From Tubiluchus corallicola (lineage: Eukaryota; Priapulida; Priapulimorpha; Priapulimorphida; Tubiluchidae): a stretch of DNA of 64,000 bases. Below the pieces are notes generated by a model. That model made no database searches and was not told where the DNA came from. It saw only the letters and a program-made list of their open reading frames with translations. The position numbers and the translations under genes were made by a program. This document shows, in pieces, positions 1 through 12,200 of this stretch. Location: the NCBI GenBank assembly GCA_030141605.1, contig JAQGDQ010000028.1, forward strand, positions 815,501 through 879,500, read 5' to 3'. Within the stretch, counting starts at the first letter, position 1. Each line of letters begins with the position of its first letter.

Positions 1-1
1 C

Positions 2-151
2 ATTAAGTTATCTGGGATGGTCACTATATTGATTAGGAAGCAGTATGATCCTGAAAGAGTTCGTTTAGGGGTACCACTTTCTACATGTGTCCATCCAGAT
101 GAATTTTCAGCTTTAGCAACTCTCTATCAGTTCATCTTTATAATTTTATAG
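2..151 (+). other. Open frame running in from the left edge, possible 3' exon of an unknown gene
   Basis: Frame 2 is open from the window edge to a TAG at 149-151 (49 codons) and contains a passage reading DPERVRLGVPLSTCVHPDEF. The composition looks protein-like, but I do not recognise a family. An open frame of this length can arise by chance, and no acceptor can be seen because the frame enters from outside. It is not the missing first exon of the DEGS1 gene, because it lacks the expected N-terminal motif and ends in a stop. Confidence 0.15.
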
Positions 152-1737
152 TCAACATAATGCATTATCATTATAATTGACAGGCCTGTGGTTTCATAGT
201 GTATACTTATTATAGTCACTTGGTATTGCTGAAGAAAAGCATTATAAGCTATTCATGGGGTCATTAGAAACACTCAAGTGTTGAGCTTAGAAGTGTTCAC
301 CGACCGTGTGGACACCGACACTGGCAGTGAAATTAGAATGTCATTCAAGTTGACGATATCAAGCTTGCCTTGATTTTTGCCAGTGTCAGTCATCATTTCT
401 GTATGAACAGCCAATAATAATGTGTGCTGGTGACTCAGTTAAGAGTCCATTTACAGCGAGTGCCAAACTGTGCTCTATCACTAAAAACAATAAATTGTTA
501 ATAAAAGGCATCTGTATATATAAGTGCATGTTAGCAGAAATTCCATGACTGTATGAAGATTGAGCCAGGAGGGGGAATTAGTTATTGTGGGTTTTGCACA
601 GGGAAACATATAGGTACGTTGTAACTGAAAGGCAGAAATTTGTCAAGTAAGCGATCGTACTAGGTGTCATTGTCATTTGAATATAATATAAAAATTTATA
701 AATTTGTATTTCTGCTTTTAATACCTAAAGTACTTGACATATTTCGTTTTGCCGCACATGCTAAAATAAACCCTGTTTTCATACAAGGTTTTTGGGACTA
801 TTTCTGAAACAAAATGAACACACCTTTTACAAATAGGAGTTAGTTACTTTATCTGCAAAGTAACTGTCTGTGAAAACTCAAAACTGATCATGTGAACAGA
901 GTTCAGTGCTTTCATTGTCATTGGTTTGTAGGACCATGTGGACTGGGCACAACATAATAACAGTACCGTTTCAGGAACATGTTAGTTATGTATCACATTG
1001 AACATAATCACTGCATACTTGCCACAGCAATTTAGAAGTTCAACTATTGTAGCAGTTGCAAACCGGTCAAACCGATCTTTATTCATTTTTGTACAATTTC
1101 CGACATTTGTTACTACAGTGTAGTTATATCTTAACTTAAGTGGACAGACACGGTAACTTACTAGTAACAAATGCAAGAATGTTCAATGTTGCCTAAACAA
1201 TTAAGTCTAGTGAATATCTCTGAATGATTAATTAGATCATTGTTTTGTTAATTATTTATTGTCAGTATATAAGTGGCAAACCCTGGCATATGCAGAATGG
1301 TGGGCTGCCAGACACTGTGCCGTAAATAATAAATAACTGAGTAATTTATTATGAATGAGCAACATAAGTGACTTTTTATTGCACTTTCGGATAGATTTTA
1401 ATGTTCTAAGTAAGTAAGAATTAAAATAAAAAATTGAGTTTTTTAAATTTGCTAGTTTAATTGTATTTACAACTAAACTGGTAATTTTTATTGATAAATA
1501 GTTTATATGCTAATAGAAGATATTGATATATAGTTCATGTGCTAGATAGAAGATATCTAAGGTGGTGCAATTAGAAGCAGAGGCAAGATATGTAGCACTT
1601 TGCTAATTAAGTAAAACTTAATTTGTATCAATCTGTGTGAGTTTATATTTGCTACTTAGAAAGCTTTTTTTGTAAACATTTTTTGAGATATCTAACACTT
1701 GTATAAAGATTTTTTATTCTGATTTGTTTGCTTTCAG
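152..1737. other. AT-rich non-coding stretch upstream of the DEGS1 exon
   Basis: No supported coding exon was seen on either strand. The last part (about 1680-1737) is the intron end that feeds the DEGS1 acceptor: a T-rich tract, then TTTCAG at 1732-1737. I looked for the short N-terminal DEGS1 exon here (a DFEW..DEPH-type motif followed by a GT donor) and did not find it, so it is probably left of the window. Confidence 0.5.
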
Positions 1738-3120
1738 AGAAGTACCCGCAAATCAAGAAACTGATGGGCCACGATCCACATCTAAAGTGGACAGTACTCG
1801 GCATGGTTATCATGCAACTGATTGCATGTTTTCTCATCAAGAATGCCCCCTGGTGGTTGGTAATACTCGTCGCATACCTATTCGGAGGGACAATCAATCA
1901 CTCCATGATGCTGGCCATTCATGAGATTTCTCATAATCTTGCATTCGGTTACAACTATCCCTTCAGGAATAAGGTTCTGGGCATATTTGGCAATGTTATC
2001 ATCGGTGTGCCAATGTCTGTCGTATTTAAAGATTATCATTTAGAGCATCACCGTTTCCAAGGCGATGAGGTTTATGATGGTGATCTCCCAACACTGTTTG
2101 AGGCCAAGATGTTCCACAATACTTTCACCAAGTTTCTATGGGTTCTTTTGCAACCGTTTTTCTATGCGCTACGGCCGATCGTTACTCGACCAAAAGCGCC
2201 AACCACCTTAGAGATTATCAATCAAATCGTGCAGATCCTTTTTAATGTAGCAGTATGGCACTTCTTTGGTAGCAAAGCTCTGGTGTATCTCATTTCCGGC
2301 ACATTTCTTGCCATGGGTCTGCATCCTGTTGCGGGTCATTTCATATCAGAACATTACATGTTCAGAAAGGGTTATGAGACATATTCATACTATGGGGTGC
2401 TGAATGCGATTACTTTTAACGTCGGCTACCATAATGAACATCATGATTTTCCCAGTGTCCCAGGAAGTCGGCTACCCGAGGTTAGTACAGACTGTAATAG
2501 CTAATATGCAGTTGTCGCTGCTTAACAAAATGTATTTGTTAAGCAGCCAGCTGATTTTAGAACCGTTTAGTATATATATATATATCATATAGTTGCATAT
2601 ATATATATATATACTAAACGGTTCTAAAATACAGCTGGCTGCTTAACAAATGCATATATATGCTGCAGGGTATGTTCTGTTGATGAATATCTGATTTGGT
2701 GTCACTGATCAAAGTATAGTGGAAAGTTAGTAGGCCATCTACTTATTCTTTTCCTTTTTTCAACTTCTACTGAACATTCATTACTTTTTGTCCTTTCTTG
2801 TAAATTACCGAAATTCAGAGCCCTTTAAAGCCATTAGTGCTACAAAACGTTTGTTTAATAAATCAGTTTGTGTAAACTTATAAACATAGAGCTATTCTTA
2901 TGTTGAAATGTTTAATTTACATCAGGTAAAGAAAATAGCACCCGAGTTCTACGACGACCTTCCGCAACATCATTCTTGGGTCAAGGTGTTATATGACTTC
3001 ATCTTTGACCCGGACATTGGACCTTACGCTCGTGTCAAGAGACGTAACACAGGGAAAAAACCTCGGTTCGATGCTGCACCTGACTTAACAATGGTTAATA
3101 ATAATGATAAAAGTCGTTAA
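1738..3120 (+). CDS. DEGS1: Sphingolipid delta4-desaturase (dihydroceramide desaturase), 3' two exons
   Basis: Exons are 1738-2480 and 2926-3120 (stop TAA 3118-3120), joined in phase 0 across a 445-base intron. The protein is an ER membrane di-iron desaturase that puts the 4,5-trans double bond into dihydroceramide, the last step of de novo ceramide synthesis. All three histidine boxes are present in order: HEISH, HLEHH (in DYHLEHHRFQ) and HNEHH (in GYHNEHHDFP). Hydrophobic membrane segments lie between them, and the C-terminal DLPxxxSWVKVLYDF stretch is typical of the family. The first exon begins in the middle of a Glu codon (EKYPQIKKLMG), so about 25-30 N-terminal residues are encoded upstream and are not seen here. 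The 312 residues present compare with roughly 320 in animal orthologues. No frameshift or stop interrupts either exon, so the gene looks functional. A foldback repeat sits 36 bases after the first donor. The gene is convergent with SLC4A1AP. Confidence 0.95.
2517..2651. repeat. Foldback (inverted-repeat) element in DEGS1 intron
   Basis: A near-perfect inverted repeat with arms of about 50 bases (2534-2586 and 2597-2651) is built from ATTTGTTAAGCAGCCAGCTG, then TTTTAGAACCGTTTAGT, then a TA run towards the centre. The arms differ by one inserted base. A third copy of the terminal GCTGCTTAACAAA lies at 2517-2529, inverted relative to the adjacent arm, giving a nested small hairpin (2517-2549). 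The layout is that of a short MITE or foldback element. I did not identify a target-site duplication. Confidence 0.75.
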
Positions 3121-6100
3121 GAAAGTCAACATTTACAGTGAATGCGTTGTGTCTCCGTAGGTGGAAGCGAGCAATTTTAGTTGTGCGTATCAGTGTCATA
3201 ACAGAATTATTATATGGTTTTAAATCTATTACATGTTTGCGTGATTTCCGACAGCGAGTGTCATACAATATTGTTATTATACTCTGCATGTTCACTGATT
3301 GCATTTTTAAACTTAGTTTAAAAGTTTTAGGCTTAAAGTATTAAGTGAACACCAAAGTTCAAACATATTGCTTTACTTTTGGTATAGCTAGTCGTATGGG
3401 GTAGTAGAATTTTTGAATATGGTAGTTGTTCCACGAATTAAGCTTGTCAGTTACACTCCATGATGGGTCTTTGAATGTGCGATTGTTACAAACTAGTCTC
3501 ATTCCATAATTCATGATTATTGTGAGGAATTGTAGATTTTATTGTAAGGATCACTGTACTATGTGATGTAAATACTACCAATTGAGGACTTTATTAGAGG
3601 TACAATCAAGAGAGGGCTTTCACAGAATTGCTGAAGACCTAGTCACTATTCTTGGGTGCAGTTGGCGAATTTGCTTTACAAGTAGTCCGCTTTTGATCTG
3701 AAGTTATTGACCTAATGTCTATTTTTTGTGAAATGAAAACTTCACGGACATTGATTCATAATGTCACTTTAGAGGCCAGTAACACAATAAAAGTATATGG
3801 AGTTGGTGGTAGGGTTAGGTGTGTTTAGATAATATATTTTATCAAATGATTAAAAAAATTGAAAGATTTTTTATTCAAGGTACAATTAAGAAACTTGCTG
3901 CCTGTGTGTATAAAAATGCTATTGGACAGTGCTTTCTCATTTCAGAGTACTGAATAATAACAATATACACGTACTGATAAAAGTACTGTTCTGATCCCTC
4001 TTTGTGTACATGTTACTTTTCTAAATTAGCAAAAGTGTCAGCTCTTTTTTATGTAATTGCATAACTTAAGTGGAACGTTTTTGTTTTTTTGATGAGGCCT
4101 TAAGTTAAATAGGGGTAGCAGTCTGTGTGATTGAAACTTGGCAACCTTTGCAATTGTTAATTATACATTAATGTCTCGTTTATTTCATTACCAGTTTATT
4201 TGGTTTTGTAATGAATTTGATTGTTTTAGTATTTACACGTTTAGTATGTCATTTTGACTGAATCTCTTGTGTGGATTATGCTTTTTCACCTGAGTTGTAT
4301 GTCACTAAATAGACATGTATTCATTACTGTCATAAGCCACTTTAATTGAAATGCAAAATGTGTATAAATTTGTTATTAAGCTGAAACTTATTAGATTCGA
4401 GCTGTCTACTAATTTTTCAATGCAATGTAAGAGACTGTCACTATTATTTTAGTTTAAAACTGTTACTTTTGTTAATTATTGACTTAAATTCTAACTGTTT
4501 ATGATAACTGCTAAACTGTTTTTAATAATTGTTAAATGTTTCTTTGGACTAAGCAAGGCTGAAGTTAATAAAATGCGACATATCATTTTATTGTTATCTG
4601 AAACTAAAACTTGTATTATTATCTAGTCGAAATTGCGAACAAAATAATATGATAGTTGAGTTTGAATAAGATCTGATTGGCGCTTTTGTTCTATATAGAA
4701 ACAGATAATTATTATTGGCATTGTTAGTATTAATAACAAGTTTTGGGAAATAATTACATGTACTTTCGCCATAATTTATTTATGAATATTTTATTTTTAA
4801 AAATCCTCAAAGAACATTAATTAAGACAGTAAATGTTTTTATAGTTTACTTGATTAAATAGATTGAACATATCATTTTTGTGATGCTAGCCTGCATGTAC
4901 TCATGGAAAACATAGTATGTAAATGGTTATTCACTATGCTTCGTTAGTTCTTTGTTGCATGTTGAATGTGTTTTGGTCATATTTGTCATAGTCCAAACAT
5001 TACTCTACAGTATTTGATATCAACTATGACTGACTATGGTAATTTGTATTTCGCATCGCAGTATGCTATATAAATGCTTGTATGCTATATAATTTCTGCC
5101 GAGCTGTACTGTTTCTCTTTTTGTACACTGTTATTATCGTGCTGTAAGTTTCATGCTTATAAATGCTTTACTCGTAAAATAAAAGGTAATTCATTGAGAC
5201 ATCATTCATTCTTCACATCTATTAATCATCAAGTACTCTGTTTCCAAACATATGACATATAATACACAATTACACATGAAATCAACTTGTTCAATCCAAA
5301 ATTGGTTATTTGCTTTCTTTGGTAACGAATACTCCTTTGTGTCGCAGTGCCTGACTTGATGTTGACATCCTCACAAAAATTTCAAGTGATAAACAATTTT
5401 TTTAAGTATTTACAGTTTATTTTTTTGAACAATATTATATTTTTAGACACTATTGAATACAGAGCTTTAGTCGCATTTTTACGTATTTACAATGCTTTAT
5501 AAATTTGACATCATAATTTTTTTGTACACGTTTTCATGAATTCCACATTTTTTGCAAGGACTGTTACTGTAAGTTGTGTCACAAGTCTCAATTTTACATT
5601 TTGATAGTGACACAGGCACGGATTAATAGTACATGCATTTCTTTTATACTGAAATTAGCGCAACAAAAGATTTCTAATGGATATCTGTGAACACATTCTA
5701 TTATTTTGCATTTCAAACATGGATCCTGATTCCACATTTTAAATATTAAGCCATAAGTACTAAAGGGTAAAACTGCAGTCTTGTAATTCAAGGTACAGTA
5801 AGAAGTGCTAACATTAGTGATAAAACATCGATCAAATACAGCAACAGACTTCACTCTCACAATGTCGTACTATAATCTTGTATTTTTATATTTAAGAATT
5901 ACATCTGATTAAGGCACCTGCTATTGAACTTAGTAACCTAGTTACATTATGTCTCACCAACTTAATGTTTGGACCCGCTCTTTGCCCTGTGTAAGTACAC
6001 AAAGCAGAAGTTAGTAAAAATTCATTGCTTATTTCGGTGACTCAGAATAAATATGACTCAACATAAAGTAAAACATATTCACTCATTAAAGATGATTGCA

Positions 6101-6293
6101 TTGTTAATTTCCAATTTACAGAAGTATTCCGCCAGTGAAAATAATTTTTAGAAAAATAGAAAACTAATCTTTACCATTTAATTGTTATTGCTGGCGCTTT
6201 AAAATGCACAATAGAGAAACTAGAGCATGCACACTGTAAAAAGCGAACACATGGTGCAGTTTTAATATGCTGAAATATTCTTGAACGATTGTT
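3121..6293. other. Convergent 3' UTR / intergenic interval
   Basis: This lies between the DEGS1 stop and the SLC4A1AP stop. It is AT-rich, with no recognised coding exon. An AATAAA-like site (TTAATAAAATG) near 4565-4573 is one possible DEGS1 polyadenylation signal, but several AT-rich alternatives exist. A minus-strand open frame at 5594-5860 (88 codons) resembles no family and is most likely chance. Confidence 0.5.
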
Positions 6294-9200
6294 TTAATAT
6301 CCAAATTTTTCGTTCAAATTTGTTCTGCCATCTCCACTTTGATCTGAAATAATAATTCTAATTAGCAAACTTCTAATCTTGAAATATATCACAATGCATG
6401 ACACAAATCATTGTAATGCTTTATAAGCTTCTGTCTTATCATTATCAGATAATGAGTCAATAACTGCCTGTAACCTGTCAGAAGGGTTACTTGCAAAACA
6501 CTTAGCATTTGCATTACAGCAGCAGTACATAGTACAAGTGGGTGAAAAATTGTGATCGTAGGACAAGGTCAGTGATATAACTCTTTATCTACTATGTCTT
6601 TTCAACATTACCAGCCCAAAGTGGGGGTAACGTTTGTAAGTTAATTTTTGTATCAATTTTCATAACAAAGAGTCTCAGATGGCTGACGCATTTGTTCTGA
6701 TACTGTAACCTAAACCAATTCTACCACAAGAGACGTGGGCGCGGCAAAAATTTGACGCACAAGCAGCTAAGAGGTCTGGGAGAGCTAAATTCTGGTACAT
6801 AGACTTCTTAAAACGTGAAAAATTCTGCTTTTATAAATATACTTTACCTACATTTACCTAGGTAATATTCATTGTATTCTATTGTAGTAGTCATATATCT
6901 TAAAAGCAAGCTCGTAATACAGTGCAATGCAGATGACTCATTATTTAAGCTTAATTTATTTAGTGTCAAGATTATCTATCCAGCAAAATGTAAATAGTCA
7001 AACACAAAACTGATTTGAGACTGTTAGGTTTACAGCCCACCCACTGTTCATACAAAATTTAATATGTTTGCATGCGTGCTAATTTTTCCCACTGGACACA
7101 GCTAAATGCAATTTTACTGCATTTAGACCATTTTGTGGTTGTTAGAAGCTATTTCCTCAGGCAAGTTCACTAGTTTAAAACTCATTGTGTCACCTCAAAC
7201 TCGTGACTCATAATTCCATGTGAAAGGGGGGACCAGGCCCTTTGGGCCAACCCCCTAAATGCAGAATAAAGACTGTCTAGATAACAGAAATCGATAGGCG
7301 AATCGACACTATGTAAGTGACATACATAAACATAACTTTACTCTGCAAATCAGCTGGCTGCTCAGGGATTGCGAAAACAAACAAGGGATGGTGTGTTTCT
7401 TAGTTACTGCTAAAAAACTTTATTTAGACATAAAAAAAATTTCTTAAGAAATTCTGTGGCCGCACATGCCTCAGTCGGTCTGCTTGCTGGCGCCCATGAC
7501 AACAGAGCACATAAAATTGTTTCAGAATATGTTAAATATTGCCAAAATTATCAGCAATCTATTAAACACACATCCCAGTATTTCGATCTTGCAGTTGCTG
7601 GAGTTCGGTCAACCTTTGATACTATAGACAGAGTAGTAGGTAATATATGGTAATATCACGTATACTAATAATGCAATGTTTACCATGAAAGTGGACAGGT
7701 CAGTAAAATGGTTACAGCAGGGCTCACTAAACGCTCATGACCATTCACATGTATTGACTAACGACTTCTTCAGTTACTCATAAACACATCCATTATAATA
7801 AGTAAATAACCTGACAAGTATATTTGGTGATATCACCTGTACATGTCTATGACGCCGCTTACTAATCAAACAATTACTAGGAGCATTGCACATTTCATTC
7901 ACAGAGTGGCAGGGCTAAGATAGTAGGTAAAAAAAGTATGTGTATTCAAAAATTTTTTGACTGGTAGCAGAAGAAGATCTATATACTTAGTTTATTTACT
8001 ATGTGTATTCGCATATAAATATCAGTTTGCATGCATAATTAGAATAATAAAATAATAATACATAACAATAACAAATACACATATACATTCAGTTAGTTAA
8101 AAAGGTTAATAACGTAGATATTACTTCTTCACTAGTAAAGCCGGGTATATGAAATTCATTGCAGACACTCCAATATAATAGATAGTAAACAATATCACAA
8201 ACACTATAATAATCATTTGTAAAATCTATTTCAGTAAGCAGAATGCAATTTTTCCCAAGTAGAATGCCGATTTACAACAGACATAGTATGAAATAGGCTA
8301 ATTGACAATTAGTTAATTTTTCTGTACAGTACTTGTGATCGTTTAGCTGCTAGGTTTATAAAAGATCTAATTCCAACAATACAGTGGGTCATACTAACAT
8401 GACTATTATTCGATAGTGACAATACATGACGCAAAGCTTTTGTAATTCAATGTTTACAATATTTACTGATTTATCAGATGAAAGTAAAATGAACAGCAAA
8501 ACGATTGGAACCGTTTCAATAAAACACGCTTATCTGTCACTGATTTGAAAAAAGCAAAGCATGGAATGTAGGATGTACAATGTTCATGAATTAACGATCC
8601 TGTTTTGTGAGCAAAATGTCTTTGCAGGGCATTTACTAGTAGCTGTGTTAGTCAAGTTCTGTAAATAGAATGCCAGCATATAAGCTAAATGTATACTGTA
8701 GAATGTACAGCATAATTGGAATGTCTGAAATAGTAGCAATAATTTAATCAGCCTTTAAGAACTCGGAAAAAAACTCACCTGAAGGGGGTAACCAGACAGC
8801 ATAATTAGGGTCATTAGCATCATAACCTCCTGATTCCCACTGCAATTTTTTCTGTCGTTTAGCCACCTACAGATTAAATGTAGTCTAGCTTAGTAGATGT
8901 TAGCATGCTGACTACAAAATATGTAAGAAATGTTTTTGAATGCAAATGTTACAAAAGGAATATAACCACATTTTACAACTCTTTCCTGTCAATAACCTAT
9001 TTTTAATAATTCAAAGTTAAACTGGACAGTGTTTCATTTCCAAATTTCTTCAACAGGAGGACACAAACATATGATAAGCACGTCAAGTAAACAAGATGAA
9101 TTTCCACATGCTCAAGATGTACATGTGACATTAGTCCATCTCCACATTTATAGCAACTACTTACTGAGCAACAAAAAACAACGGGGCTACAACAGGTAAT

Positions 9201-12200
9201 TTAATACTTTCGAATCATGTTTTAGCAAAAAAAAGTTTTGATTTCTATACTTTGCAACTATTTTAAATAGGACTAACTTTTGCTTCCTGCTTCTGTTTCC
9301 GTTTCAGTTCTTTATTGTGGTTTTTGGCATCCTTCATTTTCTGCTCTTCATCATTCTCAGCATATGCCATCACTTCTTTCTTTGTCTCACTCTGTGGTTT
9401 CGATGTTTCAAGTTCTGTTGCTATTTCTGCTTTACTATCTTCCATGCCTGATTGTTGTTCAAGATTAGTACCTACAATAAGTTGCTCCTTCTCGTCCTTC
9501 GAAACATGCTCTGCATTTCTGAGCCTAGCCAACAGTTCTGGGGGAAGTTGGGGTCCCTTTATGACAAGTCTCGCATCTCTTTGTTTGACTTGGAATCTGC
9601 GTGGTTCTTCGAAAATTTTCTAAATGATGACAACAGTAATTCAAGCTGACATATCAAGCGTTACATGAACATAGCTAATTCAACGTAGGCTCAAGCTTAA
9701 CAAGGCAAAAAAACAAACAAACTCAATTACGTGCTCCGAAAGTAAAATTAAAAATAACTGCACCTACAGCAACACACACGAAGTCTTTAAGTCTCTGGAA
9801 AACCATCCTCTACTCTTTAAAACAAAAGCCAATTGTCTTAGGAAGGTGAACTTATTTTAATATTTGAGAAATGTTAGAAAATTTCGGCATTAAAACTGTA
9901 TGACAGCAGTAAAATGTGGTAAGCACCTTGTGCAATTGTTGCGATCACTTCTCACTTTATTTTGAATGGAAAATGGTATCATCAGGTTACTGTGCAATAC
10001 AAATACTTATCCTGCCAGGTGCTTGGGCGAATTTCTTTTGCAGCTACAATCCAAACCATTAAATGAGAGATTATTAATACTATTTTTTGCTTTTTGATGA
10101 ATCCCGTTGCCTTTCTAAATGTTAATCTAAATTTCTATTCAAGTCAATTATCAACTCACCTTTGATTCATCACTTTTATTAGAAACATCCAATTTTCCAC
10201 TGTCAGTTTTTTCTGTTTCTTCTTCTTCCTCCACCTCCTTTTCATCATCTTCTTCTGTTTCTTTACTTTCTGCTTTATTCTTAGTTACTGTAGCTATTTG
10301 GACTGAATCTTCAGAGGGAAATGAAGATGGTCTTGCAATTTCACTAACCTGTAAGCAAGTACTTCATTCTAACCTGATTGCCAAGATGCTATAACAAATT
10401 TCACTTAAGACTATTTGAATGTAATAATCTACACTACCAAATTTACAATATTCATATTTTACAAATACGTATATAATGTTTCACAAACACAACTAATCCT
10501 GCTCATCCTTCTAATCCTGCTAATTTCAAGACAGACTTTTAAGTCTTTTGCCTTAACTAACTAAACTATGTTATGCACACATTTTTTCACAGTATGTTAT
10601 TATTAAAGGAAAAGTAAAAGGTTTATTTTTTGACATAAAAATCAAATGCTTTTTATACCAAACTATATTACCCAGCAGTTTTCCTGATGGTCAAACACTC
10701 ACTTACTGCACAGGCACAGCATTATTTAACCATGCACCTTGCCACTCAGCTAACATGCTCATTTCTTCATGCAGCGTCTCAGGTCATAAGAAAAATTTAC
10801 AAAGTGGTTTTCTAAACAGTTTGTGGATTTTTTGTCTAAACATATTTTATTAAGCTCAGAATTAACATAAAGCATTATAATCCTTAACTAAAGTTTCCTC
10901 TGAGGTAATAAATTGAACTTGACATACACAGAAAAAAATCACAAGTATATCATAATGATGCAGTAGACAAATTTTAACAGCTAAAGGTGAAATTACATAG
11001 GTAAGCTATGGCATTTTACAAGTCATTACAACATAGAATATCAAAGTGGTCTCTTAGATTCTGTAATAAAATTTTTTGAATCCGTCAGTTAAGCTTCATT
11101 AATAGATACTGGTAAGGCATCGGAGCCATATATAGGTAACTTCATCTTTTCCACAGCAGTTAAGTTATAAAAGTTTAAAAAGGCTGAAGTAAAGAAAATA
11201 CATTACCAATATAATTGATTCTACAATTGGCATAAGCACAGCAATATAACAGGAAATGAGCATGATTTTCAATGCATAATTTACAATTACTGCAGGCATG
11301 TGAAGGACATGTGAAGGACATAGAAAATAGTTTAAAGCATTTTTATCAAGACGTAATCTACATGTCAAAGTTTAAGCATAAAGTGGCCCTGTAAAGTAGT
11401 AGGATCGATATTTGGGAAGAAGACTACAGATTAGAGCTTTTTTAAAACTATACAGGGAAGCTGAGTTTTGTATTTCAGTATTTAAATGAGTTTACAGCAA
11501 GAAGGAATAAAACTTGTTTGAAAATACATGGTGTTACACGTTATCAGTGTTCTCAGAGGTACTCGGTGGTAACAAATCACCAAGATAAGCAGGACAAATA
11601 CCATTGACAATCTTATAAAACAGTGACAGTTTGTGAATATACCGTCTGTCATTCATACGATCCCATGAAAGATCATTAAGCAACTTATCACTACTACTAC
11701 TATCAAGTACTGCTCCAGTAACGACAAGAGAGGCATGATAATGGACAAGCTCAACAGCAGAAGCGCTAACATCACAGAATAACATCACAATATTCCAGTA
11801 AAGGCCAAACAAAAGATTTATACAATTTATATGAACTTCTTTCTAAAAGATTTTTAATCTTACGCAGCAGATCTAAATGTTTTAAGGCTTTGGCCAGTAA
11901 TTCATTAATGTGAGTAGTCCAAATAAGTGTAGGTAAGAATTCGGCTAAATATTTGTGTTGCAAATAATTATCAATTTTGTCATTGCCCAAAAACAAATGT
12001 GGATGGAAAGGAAACATAATTTTATGGGAAAATATCACTGATTCAGTTTTCTTAGCATTGAATGTAACAAGCCACACTTCCGCCCAATTGATATGAATTT
12101 GATCTAGATCATGTTGTAAAATATTACATGAAACAACTGGATCGTCAATATTTGCTTTATGCAGGTGTCATCGGCAAATAGTCTCATATCCGATATAATT

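Noticed and set aside
5594-5860. 88-codon minus-strand frame downstream of SLC4A1AP
   Set aside because: No recognisable family, and it lies in the convergent 3' region. It is best explained as chance in AT-rich DNA or 3' UTR.
6733-6810. Short Arg/Gly-rich peptide (KRRGRGKNLTHKQLRGLG) ending in TAG
   Set aside because: It looks exon-like but is only about 24 codons, with a weak acceptor and no partner exon. Too little to call.
7225-7256. Histone-type 3' stem-loop
   Set aside because: The stem is G/C-rich with a T-rich loop, but there is no histone ORF upstream and no purine-rich downstream element. It is kept only as an unexplained hairpin.
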